64,000 bases of DNA from Bartonella sp. M0177 (GTDB lineage: Bacteria > Pseudomonadota > Alphaproteobacteria > Rhizobiales > Rhizobiaceae), in the NCBI RefSeq assembly GCF_016102285.1, contig NZ_JACFOY010000001.1, forward strand, positions 1 through 64,000, in the 5' to 3' direction. The position numbers and the translations under genes are program-made. Every line of letters begins with the position of its first letter. Positions within the stretch are counted from its first letter, which is position 1. Under the pieces are notes generated by a model that saw only the letters and a list, made by a program, of their open reading frames with translations, was not told the origin of the DNA and did not search any database. Of this stretch, positions 39,947-49,491 are shown piece by piece.

Positions 39947-40136
39947 AGTTTATAATCGTTTAAAAAGTTTAAAAGCTACAGGTTTTCTCGCTCTTCAAGA
40001 GCCGGGAACGGGTTGGGCTTTGGTCTTTTTAATGGCCTTAGCCCGGCGCAGCAGAGTTACACCCCCGCATACTCTGCTGCACTCTATTCGCAAAGATAAG
40101 GCGAAGAAGTTTAAAACTTCTTCGCCTTTCTTTTTT
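39947..40136 (+). ncRNA. Candidate structured small RNA ending in an intrinsic terminator
   Basis: The region between lepA and dapD holds several stems in a row: GCTCT/AGAGC near 39991-40003; GCCGGG (40001-40006) with CCCGGC (40042-40047); GCAGCAGAGT (40048-40057) with ACTCTGCTGC (40071-40080), a perfect 10-bp stem with a C-rich loop (ACCCCC); then the terminator. C-rich loops are common in rhizobial regulatory RNAs. It matches no RNA family I can name. An 89-codon frame across it is unlikely, as its codons cross the stems and no ribosome site precedes it. Confidence 0.55.
40098..40136 (+). terminator. Strong rho-independent terminator
   Basis: AAGGCGAAGAAGTTT (40098-40112) and AAACTTCTTCGCCTT (40114-40128) are perfectly complementary, followed by TCTTTTTT. 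It is about 650 bases after lepA, so it more likely ends a separate transcript. Confidence 0.92.
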
Positions 40137-40293
40137 CCGGAATTTTCGATCATCTTGAATAGTCAGGTTCCCCGCTAATCCGGTTCTCCCCCGCCGGTTT
40201 ATGATGACCGGATAAACGGATAAACTTGGAATTTTTATTCCATTTCCATTTATCCGGATTTTATAAACATGAGCGATTTTTTAACCGGATTTC

Positions 40294-41142
40294 CTAGTCG
40301 CGCAACAAGTCATTAACCGATGTTTTCGAGCGGGTTTTTTCATCGACCCGTTTGACAATGACTGCACAGTAAAGATTGGGACCGGCTTCTCCATTCGGAA
40401 ACGGTTTTCCTGGCATAGTTCCCGCCACAACGACCGAATAGGGCGGTACTTCGCCATAAGTGATTTCACCGGTTGCACGGTCGACAATCTTGGTTGATTT
40501 GCCGATGAAAACGCCCATGCCAAGGACTGCCCCTTCGCGGACGATGCATCCTTCCACCACCTCGGAACGGGCTCCGATAAAGCAATTGTCTTCAATAATT
40601 GTGGGACCTGCCTGTAAAGGTTCAAGAACGCCACCGATACCCGCACCACCCGACAGGTGGACATGTTTTCCAATTTGTGCACAAGAGCCGACTGTCGCCC
40701 ATGTATCGACCATTGTGCCTTCACCGACATAAGCACCGATATTGACGAATGAGGGCATCAAAACAACACTCGGCGCAATATAGGCCGAACGACGCACAAT
40801 GGCATTGGGGACCGCGCGGAAGCCTGCTTTTTCGAAATTATCGGCATTCCAGTCGTCAAATTTCGAGGGCACTTTATCCCACCATGAAGATTGGTCAGGC
40901 CCGCCCGAAATAAGTCCCATGGCATTGAGGCGAAATGACAGGAGAACCGCTTTTTTCAACCATTGATGAACTTTCCAGTTGCCATTGGTTTCGCGTTCGG
41001 CAACGCGCAGTTCTCCTTTGTCGAGCTGATCAAGCACATGGTCAACTGCGTCACGTATTTCTCCCTTTGTCAGGATATTTACTTTTTCGCGTTCATCAAA
41101 CGCCTTTTCAATGATGGATTCCAGTTGGGACAGATTGGTCAT
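40294..41142 (-). CDS. dapD: 2,3,4,5-tetrahydropyridine-2,6-dicarboxylate N-succinyltransferase
   Basis: DapD succinylates tetrahydrodipicolinate in the diaminopimelate/lysine pathway. 282 residues. The N-terminal helical domain (about 1-100) is followed by the left-handed beta-helix of hexapeptide repeats ([57 protein letters not shown]), the family signature. DapE, acting later in the same pathway, is encoded at 46811. Confidence 0.97.
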   Translation of the reverse strand: MTNLSQLESIIEKAFDEREKVNILTKGEIRDAVDHVLDQLDKGELRVAERETNGNWKVHQWLKKAVLLSFRLNAMGLISGGPDQSSWWDKVPSKFDDWNADNFEKAGFRAVPNAIVRRSAYIAPSVVLMPSFVNIGAYVGEGTMVDTWATVGSCAQIGKHVHLSGGAGIGGVLEPLQAGPTIIEDNCFIGARSEVVEGCIVREGAVLGMGVFIGKSTKIVDRATGEITYGEVPPYSVVVAGTMPGKPFPNGEAGPNLYCAVIVKRVDEKTRSKTSVNDLLRD

Positions 41143-41240
41143 GGCATTAGGTCTCCGTTAAGTAAGTCGAAAGCATCAGCATTTATTCTATCCGGCCTAA
41201 TGCAAGAAACAATTGTGGTCAATGAAAAGGAAGATCCTGA

Positions 41241-42083
41241 ATGGTTAATGGCGAAAAAAACGGTTGGACACCTTTTCGGCACTCGAAAGAGGATGCCCGT
41301 AAGGTTCATGAAGTTCCCGATACTGCCCAAACGCGTTCACCTGCCTATCGCCTTGCCTATGTAGACGAAGATTTCATGATGCGGCGCGAGTTGCGTGCTG
41401 TACGAATCGGTCTCGAATTGATGAAGCCCGAATTCAGTTTTGTTGAACACGGCATCAAATCGACAGTTGTATTGTTTGGCGGTGCGCGTATTCCCGAACC
41501 GGGTAAAGAACCACGTGCGGCAAAAACCCCTGAACAGAAGAAAAATCTTGAAAATGCTTCCCGTTATTACGACGAAGCGCGCAAATTTGCGCAACTTTGT
41601 TCGCAATATTCTGCGTCGACCGGTCATCATGAATTTGTCATTATAACCGGTGGTGGTCCGGGTGTAATGGAGGCGGGCAACCGCGGTGCAGCCGATGTTG
41701 GCGCGCCCAGTATCGGGCTTAATATCGTATTGCCTCATGAACAGGCACCAAATCCTTATGTAACACCCGATCTCTGTTTTGACTTCCATTATTTTGCAAT
41801 GCGCAAAATGCATTTTCTCATGCGCGCGAAAGTTATAGCCATTTTCCCAGGAGGCTTCGGTACGCTCGACGAATTATTCGAAGCGCTCACCCTCATCCAG
41901 ACCGGTCGTATGAAACGTGTTCCTATTATAATGTTCGGACGTGAATTCTGGCAAAATGTATTGAATGTGAATTATCTTGCCGAACAGGGGACAATTTCAC
42001 CTGATGATGCAAAGCTCTTTACTTATGTCGAAAGTGCTGACGAAGGCTGGTCGATCATACGCCAGTTTTATGAACTGGGTTAA
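41241..42083 (+). CDS. LOG-family (TIGR00730) Rossmann-fold protein
   Basis: 280 residues. The nucleotide-binding motif GGGPGVMEAGNRGA and the PGGFGTLDELFEAL motif of the cytokinin riboside monophosphate phosphoribohydrolase (LOG)/nucleosidase family are present, with an N-terminal extension of about 75 residues typical of the long alphaproteobacterial form. Likely a cytosolic nucleotide hydrolase (for example AMP to ribose phosphate and adenine). AAGGAAG precedes the ATG. It is divergent from dapD. Confidence 0.88.
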   Translation: MVNGEKNGWTPFRHSKEDARKVHEVPDTAQTRSPAYRLAYVDEDFMMRRELRAVRIGLELMKPEFSFVEHGIKSTVVLFGGARIPEPGKEPRAAKTPEQKKNLENASRYYDEARKFAQLCSQYSASTGHHEFVIITGGGPGVMEAGNRGAADVGAPSIGLNIVLPHEQAPNPYVTPDLCFDFHYFAMRKMHFLMRAKVIAIFPGGFGTLDELFEALTLIQTGRMKRVPIIMFGREFWQNVLNVNYLAEQGTISPDDAKLFTYVESADEGWSIIRQFYELG

Positions 42084-42464
42084 TCGAGAGAAAATCCTGA
42101 TTTTCCAATCTACCGACATCCGGAAAATGGAAGATTGTTGCCAAATAGATTTGTCTGTCATTGCCGGTTCAGCTTCGCATATCCGGATAATCATAGTTGA
42201 TTGAACATCCCTGCCCGATCAACTGTCGAATGATTAATGTTTTGAACAGTATTCTTCGGGTTATCTTCAAGTGAGTTTGACTATATCGCCTATAAAACGG
42301 TCTATTGTTTACTGAGGCGTGAATTCAAATTCGCGTTTTTCCGATATGATTTCGGATGAGCTTTTTTTAAAAACCACAGTTAACCGGTTTATTGGCATTC
42401 TTCTGTCAGAAGAATTAACGCGAACTATAAACAGATTGAAATATATAAACAGATTAAAAGAAAA
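42084..42464. other. Intergenic region, no gene seen
   Basis: No frame with a ribosome site is seen. The terminator at 42465 serves the minus-strand gene beyond it. No terminator was recognised for the LOG gene. Confidence 0.5.
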
Positions 42465-42481
42465 GGCGGGTAAAACCCGCC
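42465..42481 (-). terminator. Rho-independent terminator of the small secreted protein gene
   Basis: GGCGGGT (42465-42471) and ACCCGCC (42475-42481) pair around AAA. On the minus strand the stem is followed by TTTTCTTTT. It begins about 20 bases after the stop of the gene ending at 42503. Confidence 0.85.
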
Positions 42482-42502
42482 TCGCTTATTCATAAAACCG
42501 AA

Positions 42503-42808
42503 TTACTTACGCGGTGTACCGTCGTCAGATTCGCCTTTTTCATCATCCTGAATAACAGTCTTGTCCAATGGCGAATTTTTCTTTTCACCAGGAACATAGC
42601 TGTCTTCACGTGAACCATCACCATCGTGGCGACCGGCTTTGCCACCATGATCATGATGAACTTTACCCTCGGGGGCTTTTGCCTTTTGGCCTTCTACGTA
42701 GCTATCTTCAACCGAACCGTCACCTGAAGCATTGCGGGCTTCAGCTGCCAATATCATCGATCCTGCTGCCAAAAGGCCAGCCAAAGAGACTGCAAGAATC
42801 TTTTTCAT
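42503..42808 (-). CDS. Small secreted protein with two GDGSxEDSYVxG repeats, unknown function
   Basis: 101 residues. A signal peptide (KKILAVSLAGLLAAGSMILAAEA) ends near residue 24. The mature part is highly hydrophilic and contains two similar units, GDGSVEDSYVEGQK and GDGSREDSYVPGEK, separated by a His/Gly-rich stretch (KVHHDHGGKAGRHD). The Asp/Gly/Ser pattern and clustered His could bind metal ions, but this is inference. The ATG at 42808 follows AGGAGAAG; the frame's earlier start lacks this. Own terminator, so monocistronic. I do not recognise a family. Confidence 0.75.
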   Translation of the reverse strand: MKKILAVSLAGLLAAGSMILAAEARNASGDGSVEDSYVEGQKAKAPEGKVHHDHGGKAGRHDGDGSREDSYVPGEKKNSPLDKTVIQDDEKGESDDGTPRK

Positions 42809-43180
42809 TTTAACTTCTCCTGTTTTGAAGCGTTGATGCTCCATGTCATCACACTGCTTGATTAAACTATCCTGAATTGAATAAACAATAAAGAAATGTT
42901 CCAGACAGTGCTTTATTCAAGTCACAAAGCTATTCAGGGTCATTTAGTTTGTGACAATGGCATAGAAACATAATCGGATTTTATTTGCAAACCGGATTTT
43001 TTAGACACCTCGTCGCAGGCGCCAGCCGGTTTTTATGCTTCATAAGCTTTGTTGGCTCTGAAATATCTTTGGCTCTAATGAAAACAGGGAGTTGGAGGAA
43101 TGTTACTCGAACCGGAAACGGTTAAAGAGACGAAAATATTGGCAAAAAAACGCTTTCTCAAATGAATCTTTTCAACATCT
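42809..43180. other. Intergenic region before dnaK
   Basis: No believable coding frame or hairpin with T-run. The dnaK promoter begins at its right edge. Confidence 0.5.
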
Positions 43181-43209
43181 CTTGCACGTCTACAGGGGTG
43201 CCCTTATAT
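43181..43209 (+). promoter_or_regulatory. Sigma-32 (RpoH) heat-shock promoter of dnaK
   Basis: CTTG (43181-43184), 18 bases, then CTTATAT (43203-43209), a full match to the alphaproteobacterial heat-shock promoter consensus CTTG-N17/18-CYTATRT. It lies about 130 bases before the dnaK start. No CIRCE inverted repeat is present here, so RpoH rather than HrcA should control dnaK. Confidence 0.75.
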
Positions 43210-43339
43210 ACGCGTCAACGAGGTTCGTTATGGTTGCCGATTTTTGAGTGGCCATTACGGGCTTTTCATATGATAAGGAGCTGTCTGATTGGAATGCTCG
43301 GTAGAGGTCCCGACAGCTTGCTGAATGGAGAGTAGATAT

Positions 43340-45262
43340 ATGGCAAAAGTAATCGGTATTGACTTAGGTACGACAAACTCTTGCGTGGCTGTCATGGATG
43401 GCAAAAACGCGAAAGTTATTGAAAATTCGGAAGGTGCCCGCACAACACCTTCTATTGTAGCATTTGCAGAGGGTGGCGAGCGTCTTGTAGGCCAGCCGGC
43501 GAAACGTCAGGCTGTTACCAATCCTGAAGGCACTATTTTTGCGGTCAAGCGTTTGATTGGCCGTCGTTTTGACGACCCGATGGTTACCAAGGACAAAGAA
43601 CTTGTTCCTTATAAAATCGTCAAAGGGGAAAATGGTGACGCCTGGGTTGAAGTAGAAGGCAAGAAATATTCACCTTCTCAGGTTTCTGCAATGGTCTTGC
43701 AGAAAATGAAGGAAACCGCAGAGTCCTATTTGGGCGAGAAAGTCGAGCAGGCCGTTATTACAGTTCCTGCCTATTTTAATGATGCCCAGCGTCAGGCAAC
43801 AAAAGATGCCGGCAAGATTGCCGGTCTTGATGTTTTGCGTATCATTAACGAGCCTACGGCTGCTGCTTTGGCTTATGGTCTTGACAAGAAAGACGGTAAG
43901 ACAATTGCTGTTTATGACTTGGGCGGTGGTACATTCGATATTTCGGTTCTCGAAATTGGTGATGGCGTTTTCGAGGTTAAATCGACCAATGGTGATACAT
44001 TCCTTGGCGGTGAAGACTTTGATATGCGTCTGGTTACCTATCTTGCCGAAGAATTTGAAAAAGAAAACGGCATTGATCTGAGAAAAGACAAGCTTGCTTT
44101 GCAGCGTTTGAAAGAAGCGTCCGAAAAAGCCAAGATCGAACTGTCATCTTCGCAGCAAACAGAAATCAATTTGCCGTTCATTACGGCTGATGCAACCGGT
44201 CCTAAACACCTGACCATGAAATTGACCCGTGCAAAATTCGAGTCATTGGTTGAAGATCTGGTTCAACGCACAATCAATCCTTGTAAGGCTGCTTTGAAGG
44301 ATGCCGGGTTGAGTGCTGGCGATATTGATGAAGTCGTTCTCGTTGGCGGCATGACCCGTATGCCGAAGATTCAGGAAATTGTAAAAACCTTCTTTGGCAA
44401 GGATCCGCATAAGGGCGTTAACCCGGATGAGGTTGTTGCAATGGGTGCTGCCATTCAGGGCGGCGTTTTGCAGGGCGATGTCAAAGACGTTCTATTGCTT
44501 GATGTTACACCGCTTTCTCTCGGTATCGAGACATTGGGTGGTGTGTTCACACGCTTGATCGAACGCAATACAACAATTCCGACCAAGAAGTCACAAACCT
44601 TCTCGACGGCTGAAGATAATCAGAACGCTGTGACAATTCGTGTCTTCCAGGGTGAACGCGAGATGGCAGCCGACAACAAGTTGCTTGCCCAGTTTGACCT
44701 TGTAGGCATTCCGCCGGCACCACGTGGTGTTCCGCAGATTGAAGTTACATTCGATATTGACGCGAACGGTATTGTCAGTGTTTCGGCAAAAGATAAAGGC
44801 ACCGGTAAAGAACACCAGATCCGCATTCAGGCTTCTGGCGGTTTGAGCGATGCCGATATCGACAAGATGGTCAAGGACGCTGAAGCCCATGCTGCCGATG
44901 ACAAGAAGCGGCGTGAAGGCGTTGAAGCCAAGAATCAGGCTGAGGCTCTTGTTCATACAACCGAGAAATCGCTTGCCGATTATGGTGACAAAGTCTCGGC
45001 TGAAGACAAGTCGGCCATTGAAGCTGCCATTGCAGATGTCAAGAAGGCCATTGAATCGGATGATGTTGATAGCCTTCCTGAGAAAACCAAGAAATTGTCT
45101 GAAGTCAGCATGAAACTTGGTGAAGCAATGTATGCTGCTTCAAAAGCTCAGGCAGAGGCTGATGCTGCCCATGATGCAGCAAAAGAAGAGCATAAAGACG
45201 ACGACGTTGTTGATGCCGATTTTGAAGAAGTCGACGACAACGACAAGAACAACAAGAAATAA
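43340..45262 (+). CDS. dnaK: Chaperone DnaK (Hsp70)
   Basis: 640 residues. ATPase domain (about 1-385) with [37 protein letters not shown] and [19 protein letters not shown]; substrate-binding domain (about 390-540) and helical lid with an acidic C-terminus ([13 protein letters not shown]). It folds proteins with DnaJ and GrpE. The ATG at 43340 follows GGAGAG and gives the normal start. An own terminator lies between it and dnaJ, so dnaJ may be transcribed partly from its own promoter. Confidence 0.98.
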   Translation: MAKVIGIDLGTTNSCVAVMDGKNAKVIENSEGARTTPSIVAFAEGGERLVGQPAKRQAVTNPEGTIFAVKRLIGRRFDDPMVTKDKELVPYKIVKGENGDAWVEVEGKKYSPSQVSAMVLQKMKETAESYLGEKVEQAVITVPAYFNDAQRQATKDAGKIAGLDVLRIINEPTAAALAYGLDKKDGKTIAVYDLGGGTFDISVLEIGDGVFEVKSTNGDTFLGGEDFDMRLVTYLAEEFEKENGIDLRKDKLALQRLKEASEKAKIELSSSQQTEINLPFITADATGPKHLTMKLTRAKFESLVEDLVQRTINPCKAALKDAGLSAGDIDEVVLVGGMTRMPKIQEIVKTFFGKDPHKGVNPDEVVAMGAAIQGGVLQGDVKDVLLLDVTPLSLGIETLGGVFTRLIERNTTIPTKKSQTFSTAEDNQNAVTIRVFQGEREMAADNKLLAQFDLVGIPPAPRGVPQIEVTFDIDANGIVSVSAKDKGTGKEHQIRIQASGGLSDADIDKMVKDAEAHAADDKKRREGVEAKNQAEALVHTTEKSLADYGDKVSAEDKSAIEAAIADVKKAIESDDVDSLPEKTKKLSEVSMKLGEAMYAASKAQAEADAAHDAAKEEHKDDDVVDADFEEVDDNDKNNKK

Positions 45263-45288
45263 TTGTTCTGATGTCTTTGTAAATTGAA

Positions 45289-45323
45289 AAAAGCCCGACC
45301 TTTTATCAAAAGGGCGGGCTTTT
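45289..45323 (+). terminator. Rho-independent terminator after dnaK
   Basis: AAAAGCCCG (45289-45297) pairs with CGGGCTTTT (45315-45323), with partial pairing inside, followed by ATT. The final T-run is part of the stem. Confidence 0.75.
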
Positions 45324-45464
45324 ATTGTGGAATAGCCAATCCGCTCGTAACAAGACTTGAAGATAGACTTTGTTTTGAATTAGCAACGACAACGGCCCGA
45401 GCGGAGCAAACTATGGCAAATGTCGTCTCATCAATGAACGGCAGAAGACCTGCAGGAATAAGTG

Positions 45465-46628
45465 ATGAAAATTGACTATTATGAAACATTGGGCGTTTCA
45501 CGAGAATGCGATGAAAAAACGCTCAAATCTGCTTTTCGTAAACTTGCCATGCGTTACCACCCCGACAGAAATCCGGGCGACAAAGAGGCGGAGCAAAAAT
45601 TCAAAGAAATTGGCGAAGCCTATGAGGTTTTAAAAGATCCTCAAAAGCGTGCCGCTTATGACCGTTTCGGCCATGCTGCTTTTGAAAATGGTGGCGGTGG
45701 CGGCGGAAATCCGTTTGGACGCGGTGGTTTTGCTGCGGGCGGTTTTTCCGATATTTTTGAAGATTTCTTTGGCGAGATGATGGGTGGTGCACGGCGCAAA
45801 CGTGCCGATGGGCGCGAACGGGGTGCCGATCTCAGCTACAATATGGAAGTCACTCTGGAAGAGGCTTATCACGGCAAAACCGCACAAATCAGGGTGCCGG
45901 GTTCCATCACCTGTGATCTTTGTTCGGGAACGGGTGCCAAGAAAGGTTCAAAACCGCAGCCCTGTGCAACTTGTGGCGGAACCGGAAGAGTTCGTAGCGC
46001 TCAAGGTTTCTTTTCGATTGAAAGAACTTGCCCGACATGTCAGGGGCGCGGCGAAACCATCAAGGATCCTTGCCCGAAATGTCATGGACAGGGGCGCATC
46101 GAAGAAGAGCGCACATTGACAGTCAATATTCCCGCCGGCATTGAAGATGGAACACGCATCCGTCTCGCAGGAGAGGGGGATGCCGGAAGCCATGGTGGAC
46201 CGGCCGGTGATCTTTATATTTTCCTATCCATCAAACCGCATGAATTCTTCCAGCGTGATGGTGCCGATCTCTATTGTCGTGTTCCTATTTCAATGACAAC
46301 TGCCGCACTTGGCGGAGAGTTTGAAGTTTCAACACTTGACGGGTTGAAAACACGGGTCAAAGTGCCGGAAGGCACACAAAATGGCCGTCAGTTTCGCTTG
46401 AAGGGTAAGGGTATGCCGGTTTTGCGCCAACAGACAACCGGCGATCTTTATATTCAGGTTGCAATCGAAACGCCGCAAAAACTGAGCAAAAGACAGCGTG
46501 AGTTGCTTGAAGAGTTCGAAAAGCTTTCTGTTGATGAAAACTCGCCGCAGTCACATGGTTTTTTTGCCCGTATGAAAGAGTTTTTTGAAGGCATTAGCGG
46601 CAATAACACCGATAACAGTAAAAACTGA
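45465..46628 (+). CDS. dnaJ: Chaperone DnaJ (Hsp40)
   Basis: 387 residues. J domain (about 1-70) with the HPD motif in YHPDRNPGD, a Gly/Phe-rich linker ([13 protein letters not shown]), the four zinc-finger repeats [24 protein letters not shown] and CPKCHGQG, and the C-terminal substrate domains. It stimulates DnaK ATPase. A GTG three bases upstream is possible; the ATG at 45465 has AGGA upstream. Own terminator at 46680. Confidence 0.98.
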   Translation: MKIDYYETLGVSRECDEKTLKSAFRKLAMRYHPDRNPGDKEAEQKFKEIGEAYEVLKDPQKRAAYDRFGHAAFENGGGGGGNPFGRGGFAAGGFSDIFEDFFGEMMGGARRKRADGRERGADLSYNMEVTLEEAYHGKTAQIRVPGSITCDLCSGTGAKKGSKPQPCATCGGTGRVRSAQGFFSIERTCPTCQGRGETIKDPCPKCHGQGRIEEERTLTVNIPAGIEDGTRIRLAGEGDAGSHGGPAGDLYIFLSIKPHEFFQRDGADLYCRVPISMTTAALGGEFEVSTLDGLKTRVKVPEGTQNGRQFRLKGKGMPVLRQQTTGDLYIQVAIETPQKLSKRQRELLEEFEKLSVDENSPQSHGFFARMKEFFEGISGNNTDNSKN

Positions 46629-46679
46629 CAAGCGCTCCACACAAACGTCATGTTATGTGTGACTTGTTGGAAAACAAGA

Positions 46680-46705
46680 AAGGCGGAAACATATTCCGCC
46701 TTTTT
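46680..46705 (+). terminator. Rho-independent terminator after dnaJ
   Basis: AAGGCGGAA (46680-46688) and TTCCGCCTT (46694-46702) pair perfectly, followed by TTT and then GGGC. It may also act against dapE read-through on the other strand. Confidence 0.88.
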
Positions 46706-46810
46706 GGGCTTTTGGTCTGTTATTTGATTATTTGTTCCGCCTTTTTGATTATTGGCGCGAGTTTCATTTCCAATAAAAGCCGCATATTGAATATCGGGCA
46801 AGGCCGTTTT

Positions 46811-47998
46811 TCATCCATTGCTGTCATCAGCAAAGAAAAGTTCCAGAAATTTTTCATATATTTGCGTGAGTTGTTCAAGATCGTTAATGGAAACACATTC
46901 GTCGATCATATGCATGGTTTGCCCGACAAGCCCGAATTCTACAACAGGGCAATAATCTTTGATAAACCGTGCGTCGGATGTTCCGCCAGAAGTTGATAAT
47001 TCCGGCGTGCGACCTGTCACAGCTTCAATGGCGGCACTCAAACGGCTGACCAGCTTTTCGTTTTTCGTCAGAAAAACCCCACCGGGGCTTATAACCCAGT
47101 CGATTTTGAATGTCGGAACAAGCGAGCCGGTTTTTTCAAGTTTTACCGAATCGAGCCGCTTTTTTATTTCCTGCTTCAAAGTTTCGGCAGTCCAATTATC
47201 ATTATAGCGGACATTGAACCGGATAACGCTTTGTTGCGGGATAACATTGGTGGCTGTATTGCCGGTATCTATGGTCGTTATTTCAAGGTTGCTGGGCTCG
47301 AAATTTTCGCTACCTTTGTCAAGAACGGGATTTTTAAGCGCTTCGCATAATTTTATAACGAGATCGATCGGATTGGCAGCACGGCGAGGGTAACCGACAT
47401 GCCCTTGCTTTCCTTGCACTGTGATAATGCCTGAAAGCGAACCGCGCCGGCCAATTTTGATCATGTCGCCTAAATTGTTCGGGTTTGTGGGTTCTCCGAC
47501 AATTGTTGCGTCCCATTTTTCGCCCTTGTCGGCTGCCCATTTCAAAAGCTTTATCGTGCCATTAATGCCGGGGCCTTCTTCGTCATTTGTTATCAACAGG
47601 CTGAGCGAGCCTTCAAGCGGATTTTTTTCCAAATAACGGGCAACGGCTGCAATAAAACAGGCAATTCCGCCTTTCATATCAACGGCGCCACGTCCGTAAA
47701 GTTTATCGCCTTTGATTGCGCCTTCAAATGGCGGAAAGTTCCACGCTTTTTCGTCACCAACCGGTACAACATCGGTATGACCGGCAAAAGCAAGATGCGG
47801 CCCGCTTTTGCCGACACGTGCATAAAGATTTTCAATATCGGGTGTGTTTTTATCTGTAAAAATTGGTCGTTCAACTGAAAAACCGAGGCTTTTTGCCCAT
47901 GTTTGAACTTGCGTTAATACGCCGTTTTCATGCGGCGTAACAGATGGACAACGGATAAGTGCCTGCGCCAAAACTACAGGATCTTTGAGTGTCAACAT
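46811..47998 (-). CDS. dapE: Succinyl-diaminopimelate desuccinylase
   Basis: DapE hydrolyses N-succinyl-LL-diaminopimelate, giving LL-DAP for lysine and peptidoglycan. 395 residues. Zinc ligands are seen in [14 protein letters not shown] (His, Asp), [26 protein letters not shown] (catalytic Glu pair) and the last His in [12 protein letters not shown]. The dimerisation domain is in the middle. It pairs in pathway with dapD (40294) but is transcribed separately. Confidence 0.96.
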   Translation of the reverse strand: MLTLKDPVVLAQALIRCPSVTPHENGVLTQVQTWAKSLGFSVERPIFTDKNTPDIENLYARVGKSGPHLAFAGHTDVVPVGDEKAWNFPPFEGAIKGDKLYGRGAVDMKGGIACFIAAVARYLEKNPLEGSLSLLITNDEEGPGINGTIKLLKWAADKGEKWDATIVGEPTNPNNLGDMIKIGRRGSLSGIITVQGKQGHVGYPRRAANPIDLVIKLCEALKNPVLDKGSENFEPSNLEITTIDTGNTATNVIPQQSVIRFNVRYNDNWTAETLKQEIKKRLDSVKLEKTGSLVPTFKIDWVISPGGVFLTKNEKLVSRLSAAIEAVTGRTPELSTSGGTSDARFIKDYCPVVEFGLVGQTMHMIDECVSINDLEQLTQIYEKFLELFFADDSNG

Positions 47999-48163
47999 AG
48001 CTATTGTCCTTTGTCTGAAACGGTCGACAGTTATTATTCACCAATATGATAATAATTAAGAAAATATATTGTTAATATTTTTGTCAGATTGCCAATGAAA
48101 TTGCGTGCCTGAATTTCGTTGCCCGGGTTAAATTAGCAGGAAAATTATCAAAGGATAGCCGTT

Positions 48164-49468
48164 ATGACTGAATTGGTAAATACTCCTGACAATGATGCCG
48201 GAAATGTTGTACTGACACCTGTCGGTAGTAAGACGAAATTGATTGTCGCAGCAGGTGTCGGCAATTTTCTCGAAATTTTCGATTTTACGGTTTATAGTTT
48301 TTTTGCCGGAATTATCGGACATGTCTTTTTCAATTCTGAAGACAAGCTGATTTCATTGCTGATATCGGTATCGGTTTTTGGGGTCGGCTTTGTCATGCGT
48401 CCATTAGGCAGTATTATTATCGGTGCCTATGCCGACCGCCACGGGCGTAAAGACGCAATGCTACTGACAATTGTATTAATGGCCATTGGCAGTGCCTTGA
48501 TAGCATTTGCACCGCCTTATTCGGCAATCGGTATTTTTGCGCCACTGTTGATTGTTATGGGGCGTCTCTGTCAAGGATTTTCAGCCGGTGGAGAAATTGG
48601 CGCGGCAACAACGCTTCTCATGGAATCGGCCGAACGTAACAAGCGTGGATTTTTCGTAAGCTGGCAATTTTTCGGACAAGGTTTGAGTACTTTATGCGGT
48701 TCACTTCTTGCCGCCTCATTGGTGAAGTATCTTCCCAAAGAAGCCATGGAAAGTTGGGGTTGGCGCGTACCATTTATTTTGTCGCTCCTTATTATTCCTG
48801 TCGGGCTTTATATCCGCGCCCATATCAACGAAACACATAAGGCACCACCTGTTGAAGCACACACATTACACCCGTTCAAAGAGCTTATCAGCCAACATGC
48901 GAAACAGATGATTGCCGGTATTTTTGTGATTTTTCCGGGAACCGTCATGATGTATGTCTTGGTGTTTTTTATGCCGACTTACCTGCAGACGGTCACGGAA
49001 ATCGGAGACTCCGAATCGTTCCTTATATCTAGTTATGCAAGTGTCATTGTTATTGTTATGACTGTTTTTGCAGGCTTTTTTTGTGACCGGTTGGAACGGC
49101 GTAAAGGCGCAGCGATCACACTTTTGACCATCATCTTTATCTCATCCTATCTTGCATTCCGCTTTGTACAAAATACGCATGTTTTCCTGGCTTTTTACAC
49201 TGTGGCAGTGATTTGTATGTCTATGGTGTTTACCTTGTGTGTTCTTTTCATTATCGAAGCATTCGAGAAAAGAATTCGTGCAACTGCAACGTCGGTTATT
49301 TATGCTTTCAGTGTTTCGATTTTTGGTGGTACAGCACAAATGATTGTAACATTCCTTCTTAAAATATCCGACAGCAATATTATGGCGCCATTCTGGTATC
49401 TTGGTGTTTCTCTCGTCCTTGGTGGGGTGGCATATCTGGCTTTTGACGAAAAGCGCCATGAAATTTGA
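48164..49468 (+). CDS. MFS transporter, metabolite:H+ symporter type
   Basis: 434 residues with about 12 membrane helices. The MHS-family pattern is visible: GNFLEIFDFTVYSFFAGIIG, RPLGSIIIGAYADRHGRKDAMLLTI (the MFS loop 2-3 motif) and GRLCQGFSAGGEIGAATTLLMESA. Relatives import citrate, proline/betaine or dicarboxylates. It begins a run of same-strand genes with three amidohydrolases (the first starts 24 bases later) and may import their substrate or product. Confidence 0.9.
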   Translation: MTELVNTPDNDAGNVVLTPVGSKTKLIVAAGVGNFLEIFDFTVYSFFAGIIGHVFFNSEDKLISLLISVSVFGVGFVMRPLGSIIIGAYADRHGRKDAMLLTIVLMAIGSALIAFAPPYSAIGIFAPLLIVMGRLCQGFSAGGEIGAATTLLMESAERNKRGFFVSWQFFGQGLSTLCGSLLAASLVKYLPKEAMESWGWRVPFILSLLIIPVGLYIRAHINETHKAPPVEAHTLHPFKELISQHAKQMIAGIFVIFPGTVMMYVLVFFMPTYLQTVTEIGDSESFLISSYASVIVIVMTVFAGFFCDRLERRKGAAITLLTIIFISSYLAFRFVQNTHVFLAFYTVAVICMSMVFTLCVLFIIEAFEKRIRATATSVIYAFSVSIFGGTAQMIVTFLLKISDSNIMAPFWYLGVSLVLGGVAYLAFDEKRHEI

Positions 49469-49491
49469 TTATAGGGAATAGGGGAATTCGG

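Noticed and set aside
39909-40178. 89-codon open frame across the candidate small RNA
   Set aside because: It runs through strong RNA stems and the terminator and has no ribosome site, so a non-coding RNA explains the region better.
42598-42616. Second parS-like sequence (CACGTG centre)
   Set aside because: Only about 12 of 16 bases match and it lies inside a coding gene, within what chance allows.
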